Of a DNA stretch of 33,827 nt, positions 15,850 to 23,412 are shown in pieces. Both the position numbers and the translations under genes were made by a program. The notes beneath the pieces were generated by a model. The model made no database searches, was not told where the DNA came from, and was given only the letters and a program-made list of their open reading frames with translations. The stretch spans positions 1-33,827 of the forward strand of contig CALJGU010000092.1 in assembly GCA_938075565.1 (NCBI GenBank), in the 5' to 3' direction. Within the stretch, counting starts at the first letter, position 1, and every line of letters starts with the position of its first letter. The stretch is from an uncultured Opitutales bacterium. GTDB taxonomy: Bacteria; Verrucomicrobiota; Verrucomicrobiia; Opitutales; UBA2995.

Positions 15850-16882
15850 GGGCTTTGAAGAAATCTTTGGACCTTGCTTGGAAGGCAAAGCGCTCTTTGG
15901 CAAATGCCTTGGCGGCATCGCTCATCGCCGAACGCTTTTCAGGATTCATGTTCAATAAGTGAATGGCATCGCGGAAAGCCGCTTGTTCGCCAAAAGGTAT
16001 TCCGAATCCGGATACGCCCTCCTCGAAACATTCTTCCACGCCGTTTACCAAGTAAGCGACAATAGGGAGACCGAAAGTCTGTGCCTCAACCAAAGAGTTA
16101 GGCAGCGATTCCTTATCTGAGGTATGAACCACGATGTCGTGCGACCGATACAACTCTTCCGGATGCTTGCTCCATGTAAAGGTCACCTTGTCCCAAAGCC
16201 CAAGTTCACGAGCCATAGTCTGGCAGGGCTTCAACATTTTCCCTGTGCCTGCGAACGTGCAATGCCAGTGTACACTCTCTGGCAGGCTAGCCAGAATTTC
16301 GAGTAACTCTAACTGATTCTTTTGCGGACGAAACATGGCGGTGCAAAGAAGGCGCAGTTGATCTCCCGCCTCTTCTTTTTCTTCCGCAGGCTCGGGCGAA
16401 AGCAAACATCCGTTGTGAATTGTACGAATTTTCTCCTCGGGGATTCCCCAGGGACGAATCAGTCGCTTGTGTTCAGCGTGGCTATTTGTGATGACGCCAT
16501 CTGACTCTTGAAGGGCTCTTCGATAATAGGCGACTGGAGGTTTCCCTGAGCGGTAGGTAGTTACCAGTGTGATGGAAGGATGGTATTTCCGAATGGCGTG
16601 ATAGTAGAGGTGAGCAACCTTGCCCATAAACACTATTACATCCGGCTTGAAGGACTTGATCTTCCCAATAATTCCTGGTGCCCATTCATCCACGCGTGTG
16701 TTGAAAGGTTGAAGGACCTTGTAGAAAGTGAACTTTGAGGAATCCACAGCTAAGGCTCCCCCAGGACGGAATACAATGACCCCCGTCTCATGACCATTTT
16801 TCTGCCCATAAGCAGCCAGAGCGAGGGTCTGCTTCTCGGTGCCTCCAATCCTCAGATGGTCCTGTAGAAATAATACGCGCAT
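15818..16882 (-). CDS. GT4-family glycosyltransferase
   Basis: The 354-aa product starts at the ATG at 16882 (MRVLFLQDHLRIGGTEKQ), the canonical GT4 N terminus with the donor-side GGTEK loop. An upstream TTG would extend it through the terminator of the tRNA and is rejected. The C-terminal Rossmann half shows FRPQKNQ (about 184-190), the AGTG loop (211-214) and the EX7E motif E258-SLPNSLV-E266 that binds the nucleotide-sugar. There is no signal peptide, so it is cytoplasmic or membrane-associated. The likely role is transfer of a sugar to a lipid or glycan acceptor; the acceptor is unknown and no polysaccharide cluster surrounds it. The ATG directly follows a T8 terminator tail, leaving no room for a ribosome binding site. 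Confidence 0.9.
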   Translation of the reverse strand: MRVLFLQDHLRIGGTEKQTLALAAYGQKNGHETGVIVFRPGGALAVDSSKFTFYKVLQPFNTRVDEWAPGIIGKIKSFKPDVIVFMGKVAHLYYHAIRKYHPSITLVTTYRSGKPPVAYYRRALQESDGVITNSHAEHKRLIRPWGIPEEKIRTIHNGCLLSPEPAEEKEEAGDQLRLLCTAMFRPQKNQLELLEILASLPESVHWHCTFAGTGKMLKPCQTMARELGLWDKVTFTWSKHPEELYRSHDIVVHTSDKESLPNSLVEAQTFGLPIVAYLVNGVEECFEEGVSGFGIPFGEQAAFRDAIHLLNMNPEKRSAMSDAAKAFAKERFAFQARSKDFFKALKKIHASRER

Positions 16883-16905
16883 AAAAAAAATCCGCGAATT
16901 GCGGA
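16883..16905 (-). terminator. Rho-independent terminator of tRNA-Ser, abutting the glycosyltransferase start
   Basis: On the minus strand TCCGC-AATTC-GCGGA is followed by eight T and then immediately by the ATG of the glycosyltransferase. The short perfect stem plus T8 is a textbook intrinsic terminator for the tRNA transcript 36 bases upstream. Confidence 0.85.
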
Positions 16906-16941
16906 CCTTTATTTGCCACTCCAAGCTCTTGAAGCAAAGAA

Positions 16942-17032
16942 TGGCGGAGAGAGCGGGATTCGAACCCGCGGTACCCTTGTGGGGTACGACGATTTAGCAA
17001 ACCGTTGCTTTCGACCACTCAGCCATCTCTCC
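16942..17032 (-). tRNA. tRNA-Ser (anticodon GCU), CCA encoded
   Basis: The acceptor strand GGAGAGA (from 17032) pairs with TCTCTCC (16946-16952), followed by discriminator G and an encoded CCA (16942-16944). The anticodon loop TTTGCTAAA places GCT at 16996-16998, reading AGC/AGU. The long variable arm GTACCC-CACAA-GGGTAC is the type II arm expected of serine tRNAs, and the T loop GGTTCGAATCC is canonical. Confidence 0.97.
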
Positions 17033-17147
17033 GTCAAAAGGTGATGTAGAATTGGAACTATTCTCCTTCAGGCAACAAGAAAAATCGAATTTTGGTGATA
17101 GATTTAGATGGGTTTAGTTCCTGCCCTCTTGATATATCTAAAATATC

Positions 17148-18545
17148 CTATCTACAGCCCCAGTAACCATTTGCTTCAATTTTCTGGGCCACAAACGGGG
17201 TGACGCGGGTCTTCCAACTCTCGTCCCCAGATCGGATCGTATCCGCCAGATAGGCCGAAGTGAGGGAAAGGGGTTTGGGATTGTCGGTTTCTAGAGGCAA
17301 AATGACTCCGTTTTCCCTCAGGTGGAGGTAGAGGTGTTTGAGATGATCCGCGACTTTAAGATTGTCGGCGGTTAGTAATTCTCCTGTTTCTTCATCGAGA
17401 GCCGGGAAGGCAAACATGCGGACGTTCGATTTAAACAATCGGCCAAAGGATTCTAGAATCCCGCCGGGCAAGTCGGTATAGTACTTCTGATCCACAATTT
17501 CCCTCAAAAGCGCTATACCTAATACAAAACCTACAGGGGCATGTGTATAGCGATTTAGATAAGCAGCTAATCTAAAGAATGCGCCGTATTCTGACACCAT
17601 GACTGTTTTGCCGAGTGCGGTCAGGATATCCAGGCGAGCAAGAAAGTCGTCATGATCAATCCCTCCAGATCCAAGGAGATTGTTCATCGTTATCTCCATG
17701 ATCTCCAGAATCTCGCTTTCCTCAAGTTCCAGATTTTGTGCAAAGGCTGCCCGAGCTGTTTCGATCATTTCCTCATTCACATTGGTCACGGGAGCAAACT
17801 TACCGCGCTCGAGAATAACCGGACGTTTATAGAGAAGCTCTGACGCGTGTTGGACGGTTCCTTGGGGCGAAAATATCACCGCACTGGTAAGCTGTTTCTC
17901 TACCAACGATAGATTGATCAAGCGATTGTCCAGGTTTGCGTAGTCAGGCCCATCAAACAGAACTACATCAATCTCCGTTCTGTTTCTAGTTAAGCCATTC
18001 ATCAGGCTGTCGACTACCTTGCTGTAATCGTCGCCGAACGTCGAACAGGCCCAAAGCAAATTAATTCCCAGTGTTCCAAGAGCCTCTTGCTGTTGTAGGT
18101 TGTCCTCATCGAATAAGCGGACGTGGACTAGGATGTCACTGGGTGGAGTGCGGGGGTTCTGCTGCATTCTTACCCCAATCCAGCCATGGCCGTCTGTTTG
18201 TCTTGAAAAGGATCTGGTGGCTACCGTGGCTGCGTAGCAGAAAAACTTGGAAGATTCTCCACGTTCCTCATCCAGTCGTTCAACGATCAAATCGTATTCC
18301 ACTCCGAGCATTTCACGTAATCGTTGGCGACTTACGAATTGTTCAGCTTCTCCGTAAATGGAATCGCTGACCTTCATGTCGTAGGCGGACATGGTTTTGG
18401 CGACAGTGCCTGAAGCACCGCCAACGCGAAAGAACCAGCGTGCCACTTCCTGACCGGCACCGATTTCAGCGATGGTCCCGTAGAGGGCCGGGTTCATATT
18501 CAGGTCAAATGCCTTTTGGTGGGTGTTGGTATTCGTATTTTCCAT
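17148..18545 (-). CDS. Conserved protein of unknown function (motif AEIGAGQEVARWFFRVGGA)
   Basis: The start is placed at the ATG at 18545 (MENTNTNTHQKAF); a GTG at 18575 is possible. The 465-aa product has no signal peptide or membrane helix. Its N-terminal block, AEIGAGQEVARWFFRVGGA followed by SGTVAKTMSAYDMKVSD, is strongly conserved in a large family I remember from Bacteroidota and relatives. Database names for it conflict (some call it an adenylyltransferase or a TonB receptor), and nothing here supports either. Other visible blocks are DGHGWIGVRMQ, EALGTLGINLLWAC and PVTNVNEEMI. It lies 74 bp after the MMPL transporter gene on the same strand, but there is no proof of co-transcription. 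It is likely a soluble cytoplasmic protein. Confidence 0.82.
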   Translation of the reverse strand: MENTNTNTHQKAFDLNMNPALYGTIAEIGAGQEVARWFFRVGGASGTVAKTMSAYDMKVSDSIYGEAEQFVSRQRLREMLGVEYDLIVERLDEERGESSKFFCYAATVATRSFSRQTDGHGWIGVRMQQNPRTPPSDILVHVRLFDEDNLQQQEALGTLGINLLWACSTFGDDYSKVVDSLMNGLTRNRTEIDVVLFDGPDYANLDNRLINLSLVEKQLTSAVIFSPQGTVQHASELLYKRPVILERGKFAPVTNVNEEMIETARAAFAQNLELEESEILEIMEITMNNLLGSGGIDHDDFLARLDILTALGKTVMVSEYGAFFRLAAYLNRYTHAPVGFVLGIALLREIVDQKYYTDLPGGILESFGRLFKSNVRMFAFPALDEETGELLTADNLKVADHLKHLYLHLRENGVILPLETDNPKPLSLTSAYLADTIRSGDESWKTRVTPFVAQKIEANGYWGCR

Positions 18546-18619
18546 CCTGCCTGCCAAGCTAGAGGCTTCCTCCACCCGTGCAAGTCAGACTCTCTGAAAT
18601 TCTCAGCTCAGTCGGTTTT

Positions 18620-20959
18620 TTAAACCCCTTTGAAATGGTGAGGGAAAATCCACCGTGCAATAGCTGGTAAAAGGAATATCGCACCCAGCATGTTGAGGAG
18701 AAACATGAAAGTCAGCAATATGCCCATATCCGCTTGAAACTGAAGCGAGGAAAAGATCCAAGTGGATACACCGAGTGCCAGGGTGACTCCGGTGAATACG
18801 ACCGCGCTCCCGGTTCTACGAAGTGCCTTTGCCAATGCGTCTTCAAAGAAATCTCCTTGTTTGATATAGATATCCAGGCGGGCGAATAGGTAGATCCCGT
18901 AGTCAACCCCAACCCCGATGCCCAGTGCGACTACAGGCAAAGTGCTGGATTTCAAACCAATGCCCAAGAAATACATCAGTGTATAAGCCAAGATAGATAC
19001 GAGGGCGAGTGGGAGGACAATGCAGAGTGCTGCTCTCCACGATCGGAAGGTAATCAAACAAAGCAGTATCACGGCACCAAATACATACATGAGGATTGGG
19101 AACTGAGCTTCTTCAACAACCTCGTTCTGAGCTGCCATGACTCCTATGTTTCCAGTCGCCAATTTAAATTCGATCTTATCAGAAGGGTTATTTTCGCGAA
19201 ATCGTTTAACTGCATTTATTAAACGTTGGATGGTCTCGGCCTTGTGATCACTCAAGTAAATCATGATGGGCACTACGCTGCCATCTTCGTTCAACAATCC
19301 GCTGGTCGGTTCAAAGGGGCTAATCGCTTGGGCGATTACGGCGGGGTGCTGTGGTAATATCTGCCATTTTGGATAACCTTCGCTAAATCCAGCATTGGAC
19401 CTTTTGGCGATGGAAGCGAGGTTTACCACGGATTGCACATTCGGGACATTTTCCATGTGCCATGCAAAACGATCGATGAGTTCCATCACCTCGTAGTCGA
19501 TGACTCCGTCTGGTTGAGTCTCTGCAATCACTGTCACAATATCCGCGCCTATAACGAACTTCTCGGTGATGGTCTGGCTGTCCTGATTATAGCGAGAATT
19601 GGGGCGTAATTCGGGCACGCCTTGTTGCAGGTCACCTATCTTAACTTGGCTGGCATACTGGCCGCCTAGAATGGCCAGCAGGAGACTTATGAGAATGGCA
19701 AGAGTAGCAGGCTTGGCGCGAGAGATCTTTGCCAACTTGTCCCAGAGCGCTTCTGTTTTATGACGGCGTTTTAGGATCTTCTTTTTATAGCGATCCTCCA
19801 GTTTCTGATAGGATAGTAAGAGAGGTAGGAGGAGTAGGTTAGTAAACAAAATCACTGCAACCCCCAAGCTGGCAGCGATAGCCAATTCTTGAATGATTGG
19901 GATATCGATTAGGAGGATCGTCACGAAGCCAATTGTATCGGTAACCAAGGCGGCTCCTCCGGGAATTAGGAGTTGTTGAAAGCTATCTTTGGCTGCCTTG
20001 AGTCCGTTTTGTCCGGAAAAGACACCTGAGCGGAATGAGCGAACCATTTGCACTCCGTGGCTAACGCCAATGGCGAATACAAGGAATGGAACCAGGATCG
20101 ACATTGGGTCGATGCCGAAGCCGAGCATTCGAAGCAGGCCCAGTTGCCAGATAACTGCGGTAATCGATGTCACCAGGGGTAGCACCGTGAGTTTAAGTGA
20201 CTGGCTATAAAAGAAAACGAAAGCACCGGAGATCAGGAATGAAATCGCAAAGAATAAGAGTACGTTACCGACCCCGTCCGCAACATCACCAATCACCTTC
20301 GCAAAGCCTATGATGTTTATGGTCAGTCCAATGGATTTACCTTCTTCTTCAAACGGCTTCCTGATTTTTTCTTCGAGGTAATTTGCAACTTCAATGTAGT
20401 CGAGCTTGGCACCGGTTTGAGGATCTATCTCTTGCAGTTGAACGGCCACGCTCGCGCTTGTGTAGTCCTCCGCGACCAGCAGACCCAACTTCCCTGATTT
20501 GATAATATTCTCCCGGACTTTGATCAGATCTTCGTCCGAGCCCATGAATTCTGCCGGGACGACGTTCCCTCCGACAAATCCATCTTCAACGATTTCAATG
20601 AACCGTGTGTTGGGGGTCCAGATGGAGGTGACTTGAGATCTGTTTACTCCGGGAACGAAATACACCTCATCGGTTACTTTCCTTAACAGCTCAAAATACT
20701 CTTTCGAAAATATCGTCCCCTCCTCGAGCGTGAGTGCAATGATGACCCGGTTGGCTCCTCCAAAATTTTCCTGATGTTTAAGGAAGGTTTGGATGTATTC
20801 ATGATTGGGCGGAAGGTTCTTGTTAAATCCCGCATCGACCATGGTGTTGGAAGCAAACCAGAGCATCACTAATGTGATCGCGCCAAAGATTGCCACCATC
20901 GCATTTCGCTTTTTGAAAATGGCGTCACCGAGTTTCGTAATAATGGGCAAATCACTCAT
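18620..20959 (-). CDS. MMPL/RND-family transporter
   Basis: The 779-aa protein has the duplicated RND layout: one N-terminal helix (about residues 18-38), a periplasmic loop, a cluster of helices (about 228-380), a cytoplasmic linker KKKILKRRHK, a second single helix (about 414-432), another large loop and a final helix cluster (about 625-775). The second half carries LGIGVGVDYGIYLFARLD, the family's proton-relay region; the equivalent first-half segment is FAIGVSHGVQMVRSF, without the acidic residue. Members such as HpnN and MmpL move lipids or other hydrophobic molecules. Its start overlaps the YCF48-like gene by 8 bp. With DUF1302 and DUF1329 upstream it probably forms an inner-membrane pump of an envelope transport system. 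Confidence 0.92.
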   Translation of the reverse strand: MSDLPIITKLGDAIFKKRNAMVAIFGAITLVMLWFASNTMVDAGFNKNLPPNHEYIQTFLKHQENFGGANRVIIALTLEEGTIFSKEYFELLRKVTDEVYFVPGVNRSQVTSIWTPNTRFIEIVEDGFVGGNVVPAEFMGSDEDLIKVRENIIKSGKLGLLVAEDYTSASVAVQLQEIDPQTGAKLDYIEVANYLEEKIRKPFEEEGKSIGLTINIIGFAKVIGDVADGVGNVLLFFAISFLISGAFVFFYSQSLKLTVLPLVTSITAVIWQLGLLRMLGFGIDPMSILVPFLVFAIGVSHGVQMVRSFRSGVFSGQNGLKAAKDSFQQLLIPGGAALVTDTIGFVTILLIDIPIIQELAIAASLGVAVILFTNLLLLPLLLSYQKLEDRYKKKILKRRHKTEALWDKLAKISRAKPATLAILISLLLAILGGQYASQVKIGDLQQGVPELRPNSRYNQDSQTITEKFVIGADIVTVIAETQPDGVIDYEVMELIDRFAWHMENVPNVQSVVNLASIAKRSNAGFSEGYPKWQILPQHPAVIAQAISPFEPTSGLLNEDGSVVPIMIYLSDHKAETIQRLINAVKRFRENNPSDKIEFKLATGNIGVMAAQNEVVEEAQFPILMYVFGAVILLCLITFRSWRAALCIVLPLALVSILAYTLMYFLGIGLKSSTLPVVALGIGVGVDYGIYLFARLDIYIKQGDFFEDALAKALRRTGSAVVFTGVTLALGVSTWIFSSLQFQADMGILLTFMFLLNMLGAIFLLPAIARWIFPHHFKGV

Positions 20960-21971
20960 TACCCGATGCAGCTTGATTTAAGGAGGCTTCCAGGGTTTGA
21001 AGATCTACAGCAAGGAATCCGTGGTTGCCGCAGAAATAAATCTTTTGGGTGTTTGGATCTTCTTGAACGGCGACCGTCCCATCGATCCCTTGTACAGGGA
21101 TCGGGTAGAAGGTCATTCCCTCGTTGTTGCTCATGAGGACCTTGTCGGCCATGCTGGCCAATAGAATGTTGCCTGAGCTCAGGACGATCCCGGTTGTGAG
21201 CATCTCAGGCTCCCCATGCTTAATTTCCTCCCAACGGTTTCCGTTGTTATTGGAGCGAAAAATATGTCCGCGCAATCCAAAGGTGAGTAGGGTGTCCTCG
21301 CTGATGCATAATAGATCGAACAAGGATCCTTCGTAGGGGAATTTTAGCGTCTTCCAACTACGGCCTTGATTGGTTGAGCGAAGTATTTGCCCCATTTCTC
21401 CGGCGATAAACAAGTCCCCATTGGGGCTTTCTTTTATCGAATAAAAATGGGGATCCAGATCGTTGATATACTCATCCTCCAGACTGGTCCCTGCTTCCAT
21501 GGTTTTTGAATACTGGCCGTAGGAGCCGACGAAGAAGCCTTTCCACTCGTCAAAGAAATATGCGTCGAAGTAACTGGCCTCAGGATCGGGCTCTGCGAGG
21601 TGCGTCCAGCTATCGCCTCCATCGGTCGTTGATAAAATGACACCGGAGTGCCCGGAGGCCCAGCCATGTTTGTCATCCGCAAAGAATACATTCGTTAAAG
21701 TAGTGCGGGTGGGGGTTGTAACTTGTCGCCAGGATTCACCTCCATCTTTACTTTTTAGGATATGCCCTCTTTCTCCGACTACAATGATCTCATCTTTAAT
21801 GATAGAAATATCTAGCAGCAGCGAGGAAGGTGAGAGCTCCATTCGCTCGGATGGGCTTTGCTCAGGAGTACTCCCAAACACCAAAGGTATCACCATAAGA
21901 GATACCACTAACCACCCAAGATACTTTAAGGAGCTTGGGTAGTGATTTGGACTGAATAGGAGAGAAGACAT
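20952..21971 (-). CDS. YCF48/BNR-repeat beta-propeller, membrane-anchored or exported
   Basis: The 339-aa protein starts with a hydrophobic segment (about residues 17-33, ending VFGSTPEQ), probably a signal peptide or anchor. It then has repeated YCF48-type blades marked by GxxGxILxSxDGGxSW: VGERGHILKSKDGGESW, SGHSGVILSTTDGGDSW and AGEMGQILRSTNQGRSW. Plant and cyanobacterial HCF136/Ycf48 shares this fold and assists photosystem II assembly; no photosynthesis is implied here. In the DUF1302-DUF1329-MMPL arrangement, a YCF48-like propeller beside the pump is a recurrent partner, probably a periplasmic assembly or binding factor. It overlaps the pump gene by 8 bp, which supports translational coupling. 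Confidence 0.88.
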   Translation of the reverse strand: MSSLLFSPNHYPSSLKYLGWLVVSLMVIPLVFGSTPEQSPSERMELSPSSLLLDISIIKDEIIVVGERGHILKSKDGGESWRQVTTPTRTTLTNVFFADDKHGWASGHSGVILSTTDGGDSWTHLAEPDPEASYFDAYFFDEWKGFFVGSYGQYSKTMEAGTSLEDEYINDLDPHFYSIKESPNGDLFIAGEMGQILRSTNQGRSWKTLKFPYEGSLFDLLCISEDTLLTFGLRGHIFRSNNNGNRWEEIKHGEPEMLTTGIVLSSGNILLASMADKVLMSNNEGMTFYPIPVQGIDGTVAVQEDPNTQKIYFCGNHGFLAVDLQTLEASLNQAASGNE

Positions 21972-22027
21972 TAAGTTACTTGGTTGGCCAAGTAACAGCG
22001 GAAACTCTCCAATGTCAAAGCTCTGAT

Positions 22028-23392
22028 CTAACGATGACCTTCGCGACGTAGTGATTGTGCACTGAACTCTGATTCGGAGATCTTTGCATTGAAGTCATAC
22101 ATCTTCATTTCATTGTCTATGCCACCCGCGTTGTAACGGCCTGAGAAAAGGTCCATATGCAATTCGAGAGTAGTCCAAAAAGTCAGTTCATCGTAGTAGT
22201 TGATGGAATGTCCTTCTGAAACACGCCAAAGCTCACCACGGCCATCATACTGATCAGCTACTTGAATCTGCCATGAGTCTTCGTCTATGTAGAACGTGCG
22301 TTTGGCATAAACGTGGCGGGTTCCATCTTTGAGCGTTGCTTCTACAACCCAGCAACGGTGCAGCTCGTAGCGAGCCAGATCCTGGTTGATGTGAAGGGGA
22401 TTGAGGATGTCCTTGATCTTCACTTCATCGCTGTGGAGATTGTATGAGTTGTAAGGAATAAGAAACTCTTTCTTGCCAACGAGTTTCCAGTTATAGCGGT
22501 CGGGTGCGCCGTTATACATGTCGAGTTGATCACTTGTGCGAAGACCGTCAGCTGCTGTTCCAGGATTGTCGTAGGCAACGTTTGGAGCACGTCGTACCCG
22601 TCTTTGACCTACGTTATAGGTCCAAGCACGTCGGGGCTCTTTGACTTGGTCGATGGTTTCGTGAACCACGAGCAATGAGCCTGCCAAGCGAGCGGGGGCT
22701 ACTACTTTTTGTTTATAATAAATGAGTACGTTGTTCAGGTTTTCCTCTGTCTGCCCTGGGGTGTTGTAATTGAAAAGAAACTGATCGTCGATATTGACGA
22801 GGGTATAGCTTCCTGAACGGGTAGGGGAGGCTTGTGCCGTGTAGCGCTTCGCTGAATTTCCGCGGTAGCGTGTCAAGTGATTCCAAACGACTTCCAATCC
22901 ATTTTGTGGAATTGGGAATGGGATTCCAATGGCGGCTCCTTGTATTCCATTGCCACCTTCTACCATGGATGCGTTGGTCGCATTGCGCTTTGTTTCGTCG
23001 TAAATGCTTTGTGGATTTGAAGCTGATCGACGAGAAGGATATACTACCATCTTGTAGGAATCTGGATACGTCTTGAGTAGCGCCTTGTGGCCTTCAGTCA
23101 GCTTGTCGGCATACTGTCCCATATTCTGGGCTGTCACCGTATAAAGTGGGCTATCTCCTGAGTATGGATCTATGTGATGCATACCTGCTTTATATCCTGC
23201 AGGTGCTTCGGTGATACCACCGTCCCAACTTGGAATGGATCCGTCAGAGTTGCCTGCTTTCTCAGCGCCTAACGGGGTGAGTTCATTTCCTAAGCGGGCT
23301 GCTTCAGATTGGGAAACTTTTGCCAGTGAAAAGGTGCTACTCAAAAAAGTAGCAGCAATAAGTGAAATCAGTGTTTTGGTTCCTGTCTTCAT
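22028..23392 (-). CDS. DUF1329 family outer-membrane-associated protein
   Basis: This is a 454-aa protein with a signal peptide (MKTGTKTLISLIAATFLSSTFSLA, cleavage before KVS). The mature N terminus follows the family pattern: SQSEAARLGNELTPLGAEKAGNSDGSIPSWDGG. Later family-like blocks include RRAWTYNVGQRRVRRAPNVAYDNP and PLHINQDLARYELHRCWVVEATLK. DUF1329 proteins have a LolA/LolB-like predicted fold in my recollection, suggesting a periplasmic lipid carrier, and are almost always paired with DUF1302. The gene is 20 bp after the DUF1302 gene and 56 bp before the YCF48-like gene, giving one probable operon. Confidence 0.93.
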   Translation of the reverse strand: MKTGTKTLISLIAATFLSSTFSLAKVSQSEAARLGNELTPLGAEKAGNSDGSIPSWDGGITEAPAGYKAGMHHIDPYSGDSPLYTVTAQNMGQYADKLTEGHKALLKTYPDSYKMVVYPSRRSASNPQSIYDETKRNATNASMVEGGNGIQGAAIGIPFPIPQNGLEVVWNHLTRYRGNSAKRYTAQASPTRSGSYTLVNIDDQFLFNYNTPGQTEENLNNVLIYYKQKVVAPARLAGSLLVVHETIDQVKEPRRAWTYNVGQRRVRRAPNVAYDNPGTAADGLRTSDQLDMYNGAPDRYNWKLVGKKEFLIPYNSYNLHSDEVKIKDILNPLHINQDLARYELHRCWVVEATLKDGTRHVYAKRTFYIDEDSWQIQVADQYDGRGELWRVSEGHSINYYDELTFWTTLELHMDLFSGRYNAGGIDNEMKMYDFNAKISESEFSAQSLRREGHR

Positions 23393-23412
23393 GGGTGTGG
23401 GTGGTCAGGCGT

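Noticed and set aside
15145-15918. Long frame (257 codons) antisense to the DMT transporter gene
   Set aside because: It lies fully opposite a gene with clear EamA helices, its translation is rich in His, Gln and Lys with no domain pattern, and its start is unsupported.
20952-21971. YCF48-like protein as evidence of photosynthesis
   Set aside because: The fold is widespread in non-phototrophs, and no photosystem or pigment-synthesis genes are present.
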